A model generated the notes under the pieces. The model worked only from the letters and a program-made list of their open reading frames with translations. It searched no databases and was not told where the DNA came from. From IMG/VR virus record IMGVR_UViG_3300010430_002587, positions 1-21,553 of that record: a stretch of 21,553 bases of DNA; one strand, 5' to 3'. Origin of the DNA: a virus. Every line of letters begins with the position of its first letter. Within the stretch, counting starts at the first letter, position 1. Below, in pieces: positions 1 through 7,654 of the stretch. Both the position numbers and the translations under genes were made by a program.

Positions 1-1024
1 GCGCTTCAAGAAGAGAGGGATGGAAGGTGTAGGTAGGTTCGGTGGAGGGCACAAGGAGCTTTGGAACAACCACTTGATAGCCACTGCTGCGATGTTCCAC
101 TCCAGGCTTAAGAACGGCGACCCTGAGATTAGGCGCTACCTTTCCGCAGTCAAGTTGCTCATGTTCGATGAAGTCCACCACTTAGGCACAGCGCCCTCCT
201 GGCAGGCCGTAGCTAACGCGTGTCCTGCTCCTAGGCGCTTCGGGTTCTCTGGCTCACCGTGGGCCTCTGGGCTGCCCTACGTCGATCTTAGCGACGATAA
301 GGGTTCGAAGTTCGCAGACCTACGTGTAGCTGAACAAGTAGGGGAGACATTGGTCTATATCCCATCTAAGATGCTACGGGAAATGGGCGTAATCATCGAT
401 CCACGTATTTTCGTGGTGCCTATTTCCGAGCCCAAAGGATTAACGAGCAACCCCTTTCCTCGCTGGCACTGGGTCTACAAGAACGGTATAATCGAGAACG
501 AACACCGTAACAATCTCATTGTTGAAGCGGCGTGCAAGCTCCACGAGAGGGGACACCGTACAACCATCTTAGTTGTTTCAATCCCTCATGGAAAAGCGCT
601 GCTAGAACAGCTACATGATAAGGGCCTCAACGCCGCCTTCACGAAGGGCGATGATGAGGTCTTTGTGTATACAGGCAAGAAAACTAAGTCTCTGAAAGAG
701 GCTGGTGAATCATATCGTGATGCATTTCTGGCAGAGGAACTTGATGTGCTAATTGGATCCGTAGTCATTGACGAAGCCGTGGACCTACCCGGTATGACAG
801 CGTTGATCCTGGCCGGTGGGATGAAGAGCCCCATCAGGGCCGTGCAGAGGGTAGGTAGAGCTATCCGAACCCATGATGGAAAAGATGACGCAATCATCTT
901 GGACTTCAGGGATAAGCAGCACTACTTTTTAGACAATCACACGAACAAACGGCTAGGCATTTACGCAGCCCACGAGTATGACTATGTGGAATGCTCGTGG
1001 GACGAGTTGTGGGAGCAAGTATGA
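1..1024 (+). CDS. SF2 DEXH-box DNA/RNA helicase, 5'-truncated
   Basis: The reading frame is open from the first complete codon (base 2), so the N-terminal part, including Walker A (motif I), lies outside the window. Seen: motif II DEVHH at about 167-181, a motif III-like FGFSGSP (240-260), and near the C-terminus QRVGRAIRT (about 842-868), the motif VI of superfamily 2 helicases, followed by ILDFRD. The order II-III-VI with a RecA-like second domain matches phage SF2 helicases of the UvsW/RAD25-like type, ATP-driven translocases that remodel branched DNA. I infer a role in replication fork or recombination intermediate processing because it sits just upstream of the replisome genes. The internal ATG at 20 is not taken as the start since homologous-looking sequence continues upstream. 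Family call is firm; the exact subfamily is not. Confidence 0.88.
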   Translation, partial: RFKKRGMEGVGRFGGGHKELWNNHLIATAAMFHSRLKNGDPEIRRYLSAVKLLMFDEVHHLGTAPSWQAVANACPAPRRFGFSGSPWASGLPYVDLSDDKGSKFADLRVAEQVGETLVYIPSKMLREMGVIIDPRIFVVPISEPKGLTSNPFPRWHWVYKNGIIENEHRNNLIVEAACKLHERGHRTTILVVSIPHGKALLEQLHDKGLNAAFTKGDDEVFVYTGKKTKSLKEAGESYRDAFLAEELDVLIGSVVIDEAVDLPGMTALILAGGMKSPIRAVQRVGRAIRTHDGKDDAIILDFRDKQHYFLDNHTNKRLGIYAAHEYDYVECSWDELWEQV

Positions 1025-1242
1025 GTCCTGTGAATAAGCTCGTGCTGCCGCCGCGTGACTACATTCATTCTGTAATGATGGCTCGATCACACGAGATTAC
1101 ACACCACAAAGGGGAGCGCTGTGTCTGCGGAGATAACCAAGAGCGAGTTTTGGAAGAGCGTAGAGGAGTGCGCCAAGATCGTAGCCACATGGCCAGAGTG
1201 GAAGAAGGCAGGCGTCATAGCGAGGCCGGTGAAGGACAATGA
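1021..1242 (+). CDS. Doubtful small ORF (73 aa) overlapping the next gene
   Basis: An ATG at 1021 overlaps the helicase stop as ATGA, the junction used by many genes here, and opens a 73-codon frame. Its N-terminal half includes a CVCG pair, but from 1121 it shares DNA with a better supported frame (1121-1270) and its own second half turns very Arg/Glu/His-rich, typical of a shadow reading. Without it 1025-1120 would be a rare non-coding gap in this tightly packed window. No family recognised. It may be real only in its first part, or not at all. Confidence 0.25.
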   Translation: MSPVNKLVLPPRDYIHSVMMARSHEITHHKGERCVCGDNQERVLEERRGVRQDRSHMARVEEGRRHSEAGEGQ

Positions 1243-1270
1243 ACCCACCAAGGATGCTGGACCGCTTTGA
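1121..1270 (+). CDS. Small hypothetical protein (49 aa), GTG start
   Basis: Starts at GTG 1121 behind a clear Shine-Dalgarno (AAAGGGGAG, 1108-1116) and ends at TGA 1268-1270. The product begins MSAEITKSEF and carries a central Trp-Pro-Glu-Trp-Lys (WPEWK) motif at residues 24-28, within an amphipathic helix that starts E-F-W-K-S-V-E-E-C. My recollection is that short phage proteins with a similar helix plus WPEWK/R exist, but their function is unknown to me. The end overlaps the next gene (1239) by 32 nt. It is easily missed because it is under 60 codons. The good ribosome binding site and protein-like composition favour this frame over the competing 1021 frame. Confidence 0.6.
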   Translation: MSAEITKSEFWKSVEECAKIVATWPEWKKAGVIARPVKDNEPTKDAGPL

Positions 1271-1466
1271 AGAGAAGCACGGGGGCTACGAAGAGATACT
1301 GGACAACTATCTCATCTGGGCGTGCCGCGTAAACAAACACAATAACAAAGCCAAGAGGGAAGCTGACCGATACCAACAGCTTCTCAGAAAACACGATAAG
1401 CTCATCTGGCTTGTGATGGGCTACAACGAAGGCATTAAAGCAGTAAAGGAAGGGAAAGTAAGTTGA
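1239..1466 (+). CDS. Small basic helical protein (75 aa), unknown function
   Basis: ATG at 1239; a nearby AAGGA (1232-1236) is close for a ribosome binding site, so ATG 1254 is an alternative start. The 75-residue product is highly charged and predicted mostly helical (EEILDNYLIWACRV, then Lys/Arg-rich READRYQQLLRKHDK), with no Cys cluster or membrane segment. It ends at TGA 1464-1466, overlapping the TTG start of the DnaB-like helicase, so the two are probably translationally coupled. Placement just ahead of helicase and primase suggests a replication-associated accessory, but nothing in the sequence proves this. Confidence 0.7.
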   Translation: MNPPRMLDRFEEKHGGYEEILDNYLIWACRVNKHNNKAKREADRYQQLLRKHDKLIWLVMGYNEGIKAVKEGKVS

Positions 1467-2908
1467 GTGACGTATACCCATATGGGCCAGAGTTTCAGGA
1501 AGGTGTCTGTGCCCTATACTGTCAGGATCCGGGATTCAGGAGGCAATACAATGATGTAGTTAGTTCCGACTACTTCGATGATGACGCCTGCATTCATATC
1601 ATTCGCGTTGCCAAGAAGATTTATGCGAAGGGTAGGATCGTAACTAAGGCAGCTATTGAAGCTGACTATGTTGACGCGAGGACCGCTGGGGCCTTTACCG
1701 CTCCTAGGAACAAGAAGTTCCAGAAGCAGTTTAAGGAGATGCTCAACTACATCTTCGATGAGGAGCTTGACCACCTCCAGCACATTCCCGATCTAGTAGT
1801 TACGTTCGCACGTAACCAGGCTGTAGCAGACGCTTGCCACAAGATCGTAGGCATCCTAGACAAGGGAGGGAACCTAGAAGGGGCCAAGTCCATCATGGAC
1901 AAGGCGCTCATGGTAGGAGCGGCCCGTGACCTAGGACACGATTTCTATGAGTCGGCTGCTGAGATTGGGATGCTTAAGAAGAGCCTCATGCATGATGTGG
2001 CCAACAAGGTTCCCACAGGGCTGCCAACGCTAGACGCGAACATGCGTGGTGGTCTGAGTATTGGTGAGCTTGGTATGGTCATTGGTCCAACAGGGCGTGG
2101 TAAGTCCATCGTGCTTGTCAACCTAGCAGCCAAGGCTCTACTAGAGGGTAAGAAGGTTGTCTACGTCACGTTCGAGCTATTCGAGCACGAGGTCTTGCTA
2201 CGCTTCCTTCAGAATCTAACAGGCTGCACAGACGAAGAGGTGATTGAGGAAGATGATGAATTCCGTGCTGGGCTAAACGGACTCCTTAAGAAGCACAAGC
2301 ACAACCTCAAGATCAAGTATTTCCCACCCGGCACGTTGTCTTCGATGCAGCTACGTGCGTACCTGTCTCGTCTGCAGGCTGTAGAGGGCTGGAGCCCTGA
2401 CCTTCTCATTTTGGACGACGCTGACTCTATGCGTATCCCTAAGCCAGGGAAGGCAGACAGTGCTAGCGCAGCTACTTATCAGGCGCTTGGAGTTTTGTAC
2501 TCGGATATCATTGCGCTCTTGGTAGACTTCACGTGCGCCAGCTGGGTGGCGTGCCAAGCTACAAGGACGGCATTCGATGCAGAGGTTGTTGACCTTAGTC
2601 ATACAGCGGACAGCTTCAAGAAGGCTCACAAGGCCAACATGGCTCTCGCTGTATGCCAGACTCCTGAAGAGGGTGAGCGTGATGAGGCCAGACTCTTCAT
2701 CGCTAAGGCGCGTGCCTACAAGAGTGGCTACTTTGTTCCGATCAAGTTCGAGAAGAGCATCATGCTTGTCTCTGAGCGCGAGTCTAGGGTTAAGGCTCGA
2801 ATGATGAAGAATGATAGCAGAGCCACAGAACTAGACGGTGACACGAAGAAGAAGAAAGTAGCAAAGAGGCGCAAGAAGACAAGTGGACTTGCGAGCTTAT
2901 CTCGGTGA
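1463..2908 (+). CDS. DnaB-like replicative DNA helicase (481 aa)
   Basis: Hexameric RecA-fold (superfamily 4) helicase expected to unwind the replication fork 5'-3'. Seen: an N-terminal helical region (about residues 1-175), then the phrase VPTGLPTLDANMRGGLSIGE typical of DnaB ATPase domains, Walker A GPTGRGKS (208-215), the TFEL segment at about 237-240 where DnaB proteins carry their catalytic Glu region, and Walker B LLILDDAD (D318/D319). The C-terminus is Lys/Arg-rich. Start is TTG 1463 in a TTGA overlap with the previous stop; AAGGAAGGGA at 1446-1455 provides the ribosome binding site. The 3' end overlaps the primase start by 26 nt, so helicase and primase, fused in T7 gp4, are here separate but coupled genes. 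Confidence 0.92.
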   Translation: MSDVYPYGPEFQEGVCALYCQDPGFRRQYNDVVSSDYFDDDACIHIIRVAKKIYAKGRIVTKAAIEADYVDARTAGAFTAPRNKKFQKQFKEMLNYIFDEELDHLQHIPDLVVTFARNQAVADACHKIVGILDKGGNLEGAKSIMDKALMVGAARDLGHDFYESAAEIGMLKKSLMHDVANKVPTGLPTLDANMRGGLSIGELGMVIGPTGRGKSIVLVNLAAKALLEGKKVVYVTFELFEHEVLLRFLQNLTGCTDEEVIEEDDEFRAGLNGLLKKHKHNLKIKYFPPGTLSSMQLRAYLSRLQAVEGWSPDLLILDDADSMRIPKPGKADSASAATYQALGVLYSDIIALLVDFTCASWVACQATRTAFDAEVVDLSHTADSFKKAHKANMALAVCQTPEEGERDEARLFIAKARAYKSGYFVPIKFEKSIMLVSERESRVKARMMKNDSRATELDGDTKKKKVAKRRKKTSGLASLSR

Positions 2909-3860
2909 GCCTTACGAGCACGTAACAGGCGATGAAATACGATACTGCTGCCCTGACTGTCAGAAACGTGGTCGTGGAGAGGACACAAAGTTCCATCTTT
3001 ACTTCAATCGGCGTAGTGGACTATTCTTTTGCCAACGATGTGAATCTAAAGGACATGTATCGTTCTTTACCAAGGGAGATGATAGTGCTCCTTATGGGGA
3101 GTCCGACGACGGCAATAGACTGTCTAGGATGGAAGCGTTACGCTCTCGGTTTACTCCACAAGCACCTGTTAAAGAAGAGCCATACGCCGTATCTGGGTTT
3201 CCTACGGATTACGTATCCATCTTGGACTATCCGCACTCGCAAGCTGTCAGCTACTTGGAATCTAGAGGAGTTGACTACGAGCTAGCCATTCAGAGAGGGC
3301 TAGGGTTCGGGCGTGAGAAGAACAGAGGCAGGGTCTTCTTCCCAGTCTTTGATATAGAAGACAAGAGCAAGTGCATCTTCTGGGTAGCTAGGAGCTACAC
3401 CAACCTAGATCACAAGAACTGTGAGTGCTGGCTTTGCAAATACAAGTATACGAACGCTCCTGATGTTAAGCGTCGTTACTTCGTTTACGGGTTAGAGTTC
3501 TGCGATGATAGTGATACGTGCTGCATCACAGAAGGTGCTTTGTCTGCTCTTAACGCAGGACAGAACGCTATAGGGACATTCGGCAAGTATGTAACAGACG
3601 AGCAGCTGAATCTTTTGTCAGACCGCTTTGATAGGATTCAAGTGGCGTTGGACCCAGACGCTTACAAGAAAGCCTATTACCTGATGAAGCGATTGTTGGG
3701 GAGGGGCCACTATGTGGAGTGGGTTCCCCTGCCGAGCAAGAAGGATCCTGGCGACCTAGGCGAGGATCATATGATGTATCTGAGAGAAGACGAAGCGGTT
3801 CCTATTACGCGGTCAACGTTAAGTGAAGTGTTGCTAAGCGGTGTAGGTGAGCTAGAATAG
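2883..3860 (+). CDS. DNA primase: zinc ribbon plus Toprim domain (325 aa)
   Basis: Synthesises RNA primers for lagging-strand DNA. Seen: an N-terminal zinc ribbon with C23-x2-C26 and C50-x2-C53, then a Toprim domain with catalytic Glu in ITEG (E217) and the DPD pair (D257, D259), the arrangement of T7 gp4-type and bacterial DnaG-type primases. Length matches a primase half without helicase domain, the helicase being the preceding gene. GTG 2883 is chosen because it starts just before the zinc ribbon; it overlaps the helicase gene by 26 nt. Odd: an extra Cys cluster C180-x-C182-x2-C185 between ribbon and Toprim core, possibly a second metal site. Function is firm at the domain level. Confidence 0.92.
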   Translation: MDLRAYLGEPYEHVTGDEIRYCCPDCQKRGRGEDTKFHLYFNRRSGLFFCQRCESKGHVSFFTKGDDSAPYGESDDGNRLSRMEALRSRFTPQAPVKEEPYAVSGFPTDYVSILDYPHSQAVSYLESRGVDYELAIQRGLGFGREKNRGRVFFPVFDIEDKSKCIFWVARSYTNLDHKNCECWLCKYKYTNAPDVKRRYFVYGLEFCDDSDTCCITEGALSALNAGQNAIGTFGKYVTDEQLNLLSDRFDRIQVALDPDAYKKAYYLMKRLLGRGHYVEWVPLPSKKDPGDLGEDHMMYLREDEAVPITRSTLSEVLLSGVGELE

Positions 3861-3869
3861 CGGGATCGA

Positions 3870-6839
3870 ATGACTGACCTACCTGCCTGCACCAAGTGCC
3901 CTCTGTACAAACACGCGACGAGTGTCTTGGTCCCGAGTAAGGGTTCTGAAGAACCTACCATCTTGTTCGTAGGTATCGCACCCGGCTGGAAAGAAGATCA
4001 GGAAGACGAAGCCTTCGTAGGTAAGCCAGGCAAGAAGCTGATGGAGCTTCTACGTGAGTCTGGTGTAGACCTAGACATGTGCCGGTTCACAAACCTTGTT
4101 CGATGCATCCCGTGGAAGAGCACGAAGGATCAGGACAGGACCAGGGAGCCGAACGAAGACGAGATATCAAAGTGCTCCAGCTATCTCCTAAAGGAGATAG
4201 CGATGTATGAGCCAAAGATCATTGTCCCTCTTGGAAAGGTGCCAGCAGGCTACTTCCTTCCACATATGAAGGACAAGATGAAGATCACCAAGGTCAGCGG
4301 TGTATCCTTCAACTGGGTCCATCCTACCACTGAAGATGAGTATACGGTTATTCCTACGCTGCACCCAGCAGCGTTGACACGCAGCGACCACTGGAAGTCC
4401 AAGGTGATGGAGGCATTCAATCTCATCAACCAATTGGCTACAGGAAGGTCTGCAGCGGATATCTTCGAAGACTGCGAGTATGAGTATCTAGATACCATCG
4501 ATAAGGTAGCTGCCTATGTAGATAAGGTGATTGCTGCTTACGAGAAGGATCCTGATACCGTTATCTCTGTTGATGCTGAGACCGGCTTCAAAGATCCTTT
4601 GCCAGAGGATTACGAGATTGATCGCTTCTCTGTTCTTCTCAATCCATTCAACCCTTACCACACCCTGATATCACTGCAGCTGAGCTACCTTCCTAAAGAA
4701 GGGGCGTTGATCCCGTTCTGGCATAAGGACAGTCCGTTCAAGGACTATGCGTCCATCGCTAGTATCGCTGAGCACATACAACGTCTAGTTGATGTAGTTC
4801 CAGTCATCGGACAGAACTTCAAGTTCGACTATCAAGTGCTTTACGTAATGCTCGGAGTCGTAGTAAAGCACTTCCTGTTCGACTCGATGTTGGCCCAGTA
4901 TCTTATCTACCAGAAGAGCCAGCCACTCAATCTAGAGTCTATGGCAGGCATGTATGTAGACATGCCGTTCTTCAAGAGCGAGATGCATAAGGCCCTAGAA
5001 GGTATCCCTGAGGAAATCAGGCACATGGGATACGTGGACCTGGACAAGCTCATCCGTTATGGCTGCGGAGACTCTGACGCTGTTGTGCGGCTCTACCGAT
5101 ACTGGCGTCCGATCTTGGAGGACAACGGTCTCTGGGATGTCTACCAGGACATTCTAAGGGACGCTACGGTGTCCTACTCTAAGATAGAGACCAACGGAAT
5201 GATGATCGATTCTGAGCGCCTAGAGAAGCTCAGGGTTGATTACACGAAGGAGCTTAACCAGCTTCTACGAGATATCCGTAAGTCAGACTACATCAAGCTT
5301 CTAGATGAGATTCGTCTTGAGGACTACTACAAGAAGGAAGAGCTAGGCTACGCAAGGGAGAATGCCAAGCGCGATGAGATTGGTAAGCCTCACGTAAAGC
5401 GCAAGAAGTATTCGGCTGAGGCGTGGGAAGCTAGAGAGCAAAAGATCATCGAGAAGCTAGCATTCAAGCCAAGCTCCTCAGATCAACTACGGTTGTTGTT
5501 CTACGACGATAGACTGATGGGATTCTCCTCTGATGGTAAAGGTCAGACGAAGAGCAAGCAAATCTCTGCGGACAAAGCTGCTCGTAAGAAGATCCTAGAA
5601 GACGCTCACAACGAAACAGCCTGGCTTAAGGAGAACGATCCAGACGATGACGAATCCATCGAAGCTCTGGAAGAGTGTGTATACCTCGTAGAGTCTATCA
5701 ACGATTGGGTAGGTAAGAACAAGCTTTACACTGCTTACATCAAGAAGGCTCCTGTGCTAATCCATGACAAGGGAGATATCAAGAGGGCCTGGCCTATCCC
5801 TCTGCCGCCTGAGGTATGCACTTGGTGCTTCCACGCCAACTTTAAGATCCACGGAACGGACACAGGACGTTTGTCTTGTGAGCATCCTAACCTACAACAG
5901 ATGCCACAGAAGTCTCTTATCAAGTGGATGTTTGTCTCTAGGTGGAAGGAGCAAGGTGGTGTTCTTCTTCAGGGTGACTACTCTCAGGCTGAGCTACGTG
6001 TAATCGCTAAGCTCGCTAATGAGACAGCAATGCTTGATGCATTCAACCGTGGAGAAGATATCCACATGTTTGTAGCTACGCTGGTCTTCGGTGCGCTGGG
6101 AATACCAGCGGATAAGATCACTAAGAAGATGCGTGGTATTGCTAAGCGTGCCTCTTTCGGGATTATCTACGGACAAGGTGCTAAGGCTTTGGCGTATGGG
6201 TTCGGAACTACGGTAGAAGAGGCTAAGGAAATCATCGCTACCCTCTATAGAGTCTTCCCCAACCTAAGAGGTTGGATGGATTCTAAGATCCAAGAGGCTA
6301 AGGACGAAGGACTCGTCACGACTCCAATGGGTCGTATCCGTTGGATAAAGCACGCTACGTCACGAGATGAGTTTACAGCTGCTGAAGCTGCTCGTAAGGC
6401 TGTGAATACCCCTATTCAATCAGCTGCTTCCGACTGGACGCTTTGTGCGCTAAACGCCATACAAAAGCGCTTCGATGAAGAGGGTCTTAGGAGTCTGATC
6501 GTAGCTACGATCCATGACTCGATCATGGTAGACGTATACCCTGGTGAGATGCAGATCGTCATGGAAATCATGCATGATGAAATGGTAGTCCAGATTCCTG
6601 AGCGGTTCGAATGGATCAAGGGAGTGCTGCCTAAGACTGACTTTGAGTTTGGCGTCAACTGGCAGGCGATGACAGATATCGAAACACAGACTGACCTAAG
6701 CTACAAGATCAAAGGTGAGTTTAAGGACATCAAGGGTAACCTAAAGCAGCTTTATCTATGTGGGGATGTAGAACAACTCGATGCTTACGTAGATGCAGAC
6801 AGCCCTGAAAACTCCTGGGCATTGGTGGACATAGGATGA
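3870..6839 (+). CDS. UDG-like domain fused to family A DNA polymerase with 3'-5' exonuclease (989 aa)
   Basis: Three domains in order. (1) Residues 1-about 190: uracil-DNA glycosylase superfamily, type 4/5, with the four Cys expected for a 4Fe-4S cluster (C7, C10, C79, C102), a GIAPG motif (35-39) followed by AFVGKPG, and HPAAL (H165). (2) About 225-415: DEDDy 3'-5' proofreading exonuclease with D235-x-E237, N316-x3-D320 and Y397-x3-D401. (3) C-terminal polymerase: motif A D703-YSQAELR, motif B R755-x3-K759-x3-F763-x3-YG, motif C H882-D883-S884. It is the main replicative polymerase of the phage. Odd points: Ile36 where family 4 UDGs have Glu, and Ser after the motif C Asp where E. coli Pol I has Glu. 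Phe at motif B (rather than Tyr) predicts discrimination against dideoxynucleotides. Nine bases separate it from the primase gene. Confidence 0.95.
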   Translation: MTDLPACTKCPLYKHATSVLVPSKGSEEPTILFVGIAPGWKEDQEDEAFVGKPGKKLMELLRESGVDLDMCRFTNLVRCIPWKSTKDQDRTREPNEDEISKCSSYLLKEIAMYEPKIIVPLGKVPAGYFLPHMKDKMKITKVSGVSFNWVHPTTEDEYTVIPTLHPAALTRSDHWKSKVMEAFNLINQLATGRSAADIFEDCEYEYLDTIDKVAAYVDKVIAAYEKDPDTVISVDAETGFKDPLPEDYEIDRFSVLLNPFNPYHTLISLQLSYLPKEGALIPFWHKDSPFKDYASIASIAEHIQRLVDVVPVIGQNFKFDYQVLYVMLGVVVKHFLFDSMLAQYLIYQKSQPLNLESMAGMYVDMPFFKSEMHKALEGIPEEIRHMGYVDLDKLIRYGCGDSDAVVRLYRYWRPILEDNGLWDVYQDILRDATVSYSKIETNGMMIDSERLEKLRVDYTKELNQLLRDIRKSDYIKLLDEIRLEDYYKKEELGYARENAKRDEIGKPHVKRKKYSAEAWEAREQKIIEKLAFKPSSSDQLRLLFYDDRLMGFSSDGKGQTKSKQISADKAARKKILEDAHNETAWLKENDPDDDESIEALEECVYLVESINDWVGKNKLYTAYIKKAPVLIHDKGDIKRAWPIPLPPEVCTWCFHANFKIHGTDTGRLSCEHPNLQQMPQKSLIKWMFVSRWKEQGGVLLQGDYSQAELRVIAKLANETAMLDAFNRGEDIHMFVATLVFGALGIPADKITKKMRGIAKRASFGIIYGQGAKALAYGFGTTVEEAKEIIATLYRVFPNLRGWMDSKIQEAKDEGLVTTPMGRIRWIKHATSRDEFTAAEAARKAVNTPIQSAASDWTLCALNAIQKRFDEEGLRSLIVATIHDSIMVDVYPGEMQIVMEIMHDEMVVQIPERFEWIKGVLPKTDFEFGVNWQAMTDIETQTDLSYKIKGEFKDIKGNLKQLYLCGDVEQLDAYVDADSPENSWALVDIG

Positions 6840-7105
6840 GCCAAGTAGATTACCGAGCGCTTCAGAGGCGCACACTGGACGCCTGTAGGAAAGAGGGATG
6901 GGATAGAGGCTGGAAAACAGCTGGGTGTTGTCTACACCTAGAGTGCAGCGAATTCATTGAGGCTCTTCGTGGTAAGCACGGAGACCCTATCGAAGAGGCA
7001 GGCGATGTATTATTCGTGCTTCTTTCGATGCTAGCTGACTATGATATCTCCATTGATGAAGTAGCTTGCGCTCTTGAGATGAAGATGGACAGTAAAGGTC
7101 AGTAG
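6836..7105 (+). CDS. MazG-like nucleotide pyrophosphohydrolase (89 aa)
   Basis: All-alpha NTP pyrophosphohydrolase family, which hydrolyses (d)NTPs to NMP and pyrophosphate. Seen: HLECSEFIEALRG (E36, E39) followed by DPIEEAGDVLFVLL (E53/E54, D57), the ExxE...ExxD metal-binding pattern of MazG folds. At 89 residues it is a minimal single domain. Start ATG 6836 overlaps the polymerase stop as ATGA, so translation is likely coupled to the polymerase. Role is inferred: dNTP pool cleaning or modulation of the host (p)ppGpp response, as proposed for other phage MazG proteins. A second MazG-like gene is at 16,412. Confidence 0.85.
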   Translation: MSQVDYRALQRRTLDACRKEGWDRGWKTAGCCLHLECSEFIEALRGKHGDPIEEAGDVLFVLLSMLADYDISIDEVACALEMKMDSKGQ

Positions 7106-7614
7106 TGGAAGCCGACGACCTTAAAGAACTAGGCTACGACCAGATAGCAGCACACTTCTCAGACAAGGCATTAGAGATTGAGGATACGATACCTAGCTTG
7201 ATGGAGCCCTTGCTTTACGCAGCTAAGGCAGTGCTAGCTCTGAAGAAGCTTAACGGTCGTAGAGCGTTCAGCATCGTACACCTAGAACGATGGCGTATGA
7301 GCTACCCGTGGGTTGTCTATGCCAAGGGTCGGTTAGGTGAGACTGTAGCTACGCTAGACTCTGATGTAAAAGACCTAAAGAGCGATCTACAAGAGGAAGC
7401 TTTTAAGTCTTTGGGGCGTAGAGGAATAAAGATATCTGACGAAAAGGTTCAAGGTCAAATAAGAACCAATAAGGAATTCCGAGAGAAGGAACGCCAGTTG
7501 TCAGACCTCCGTGCTATACTTTCCCACGTGCTGGATCACTGTGAGCAGTACAAGTTAATCAAGGACGTTTTGGTTCAAGAGTCAACGTTAATGAAGCGTA
7601 TGACGGCTCACTGA
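7105..7614 (+). CDS. Putative UvsY-like recombination mediator (169 aa)
   Basis: No catalytic motif. The product is helical and charged: an N-terminal half rich in Leu/Ala (MEPLLYAAKAVLALKKL), a WRMSYPWVVYAKGRL segment, and a C-terminal half (about residues 100-165) with the pattern IKISDEKVQ..I..N.EF.EKERQLSDLRAIL...L..CEQYK.LIKDVLVQE. This resembles T4 UvsY-type mediators, where a helical segment carries repeated Leu/charged heptads. The stronger argument is order: it precedes a gp32-like ssDNA binding protein and a RecA/UvsX-like recombinase, the three partners that work together in T4. The identity is inference from pattern plus context. GTG 7105 overlaps the preceding TAG by one base, with AAAGGT just upstream. 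Confidence 0.6.
   Translation: MEADDLKELGYDQIAAHFSDKALEIEDTIPSLMEPLLYAAKAVLALKKLNGRRAFSIVHLERWRMSYPWVVYAKGRLGETVATLDSDVKDLKSDLQEEAFKSLGRRGIKISDEKVQGQIRTNKEFREKERQLSDLRAILSHVLDHCEQYKLIKDVLVQESTLMKRMTAH
7512..7520 (+). promoter_or_regulatory. Candidate extended -10 promoter upstream of the ssDNA binding protein gene
   Basis: Inside the 3' part of the UvsY-like gene, TG-C-TATACT fits an extended -10 element (TGn plus TATAAT with one mismatch), about 135 bp before ATG 7655. No convincing -35 hexamer is seen at 16-18 bp. The codon use and strong ribosome binding site of the downstream gene would be consistent with its own promoter, but the call rests on nine bases. Confidence 0.25.
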
Positions 7615-7654
7615 ACGGGATCGCCCAGAAAAACGCGACGAAGGAGGCCACATC

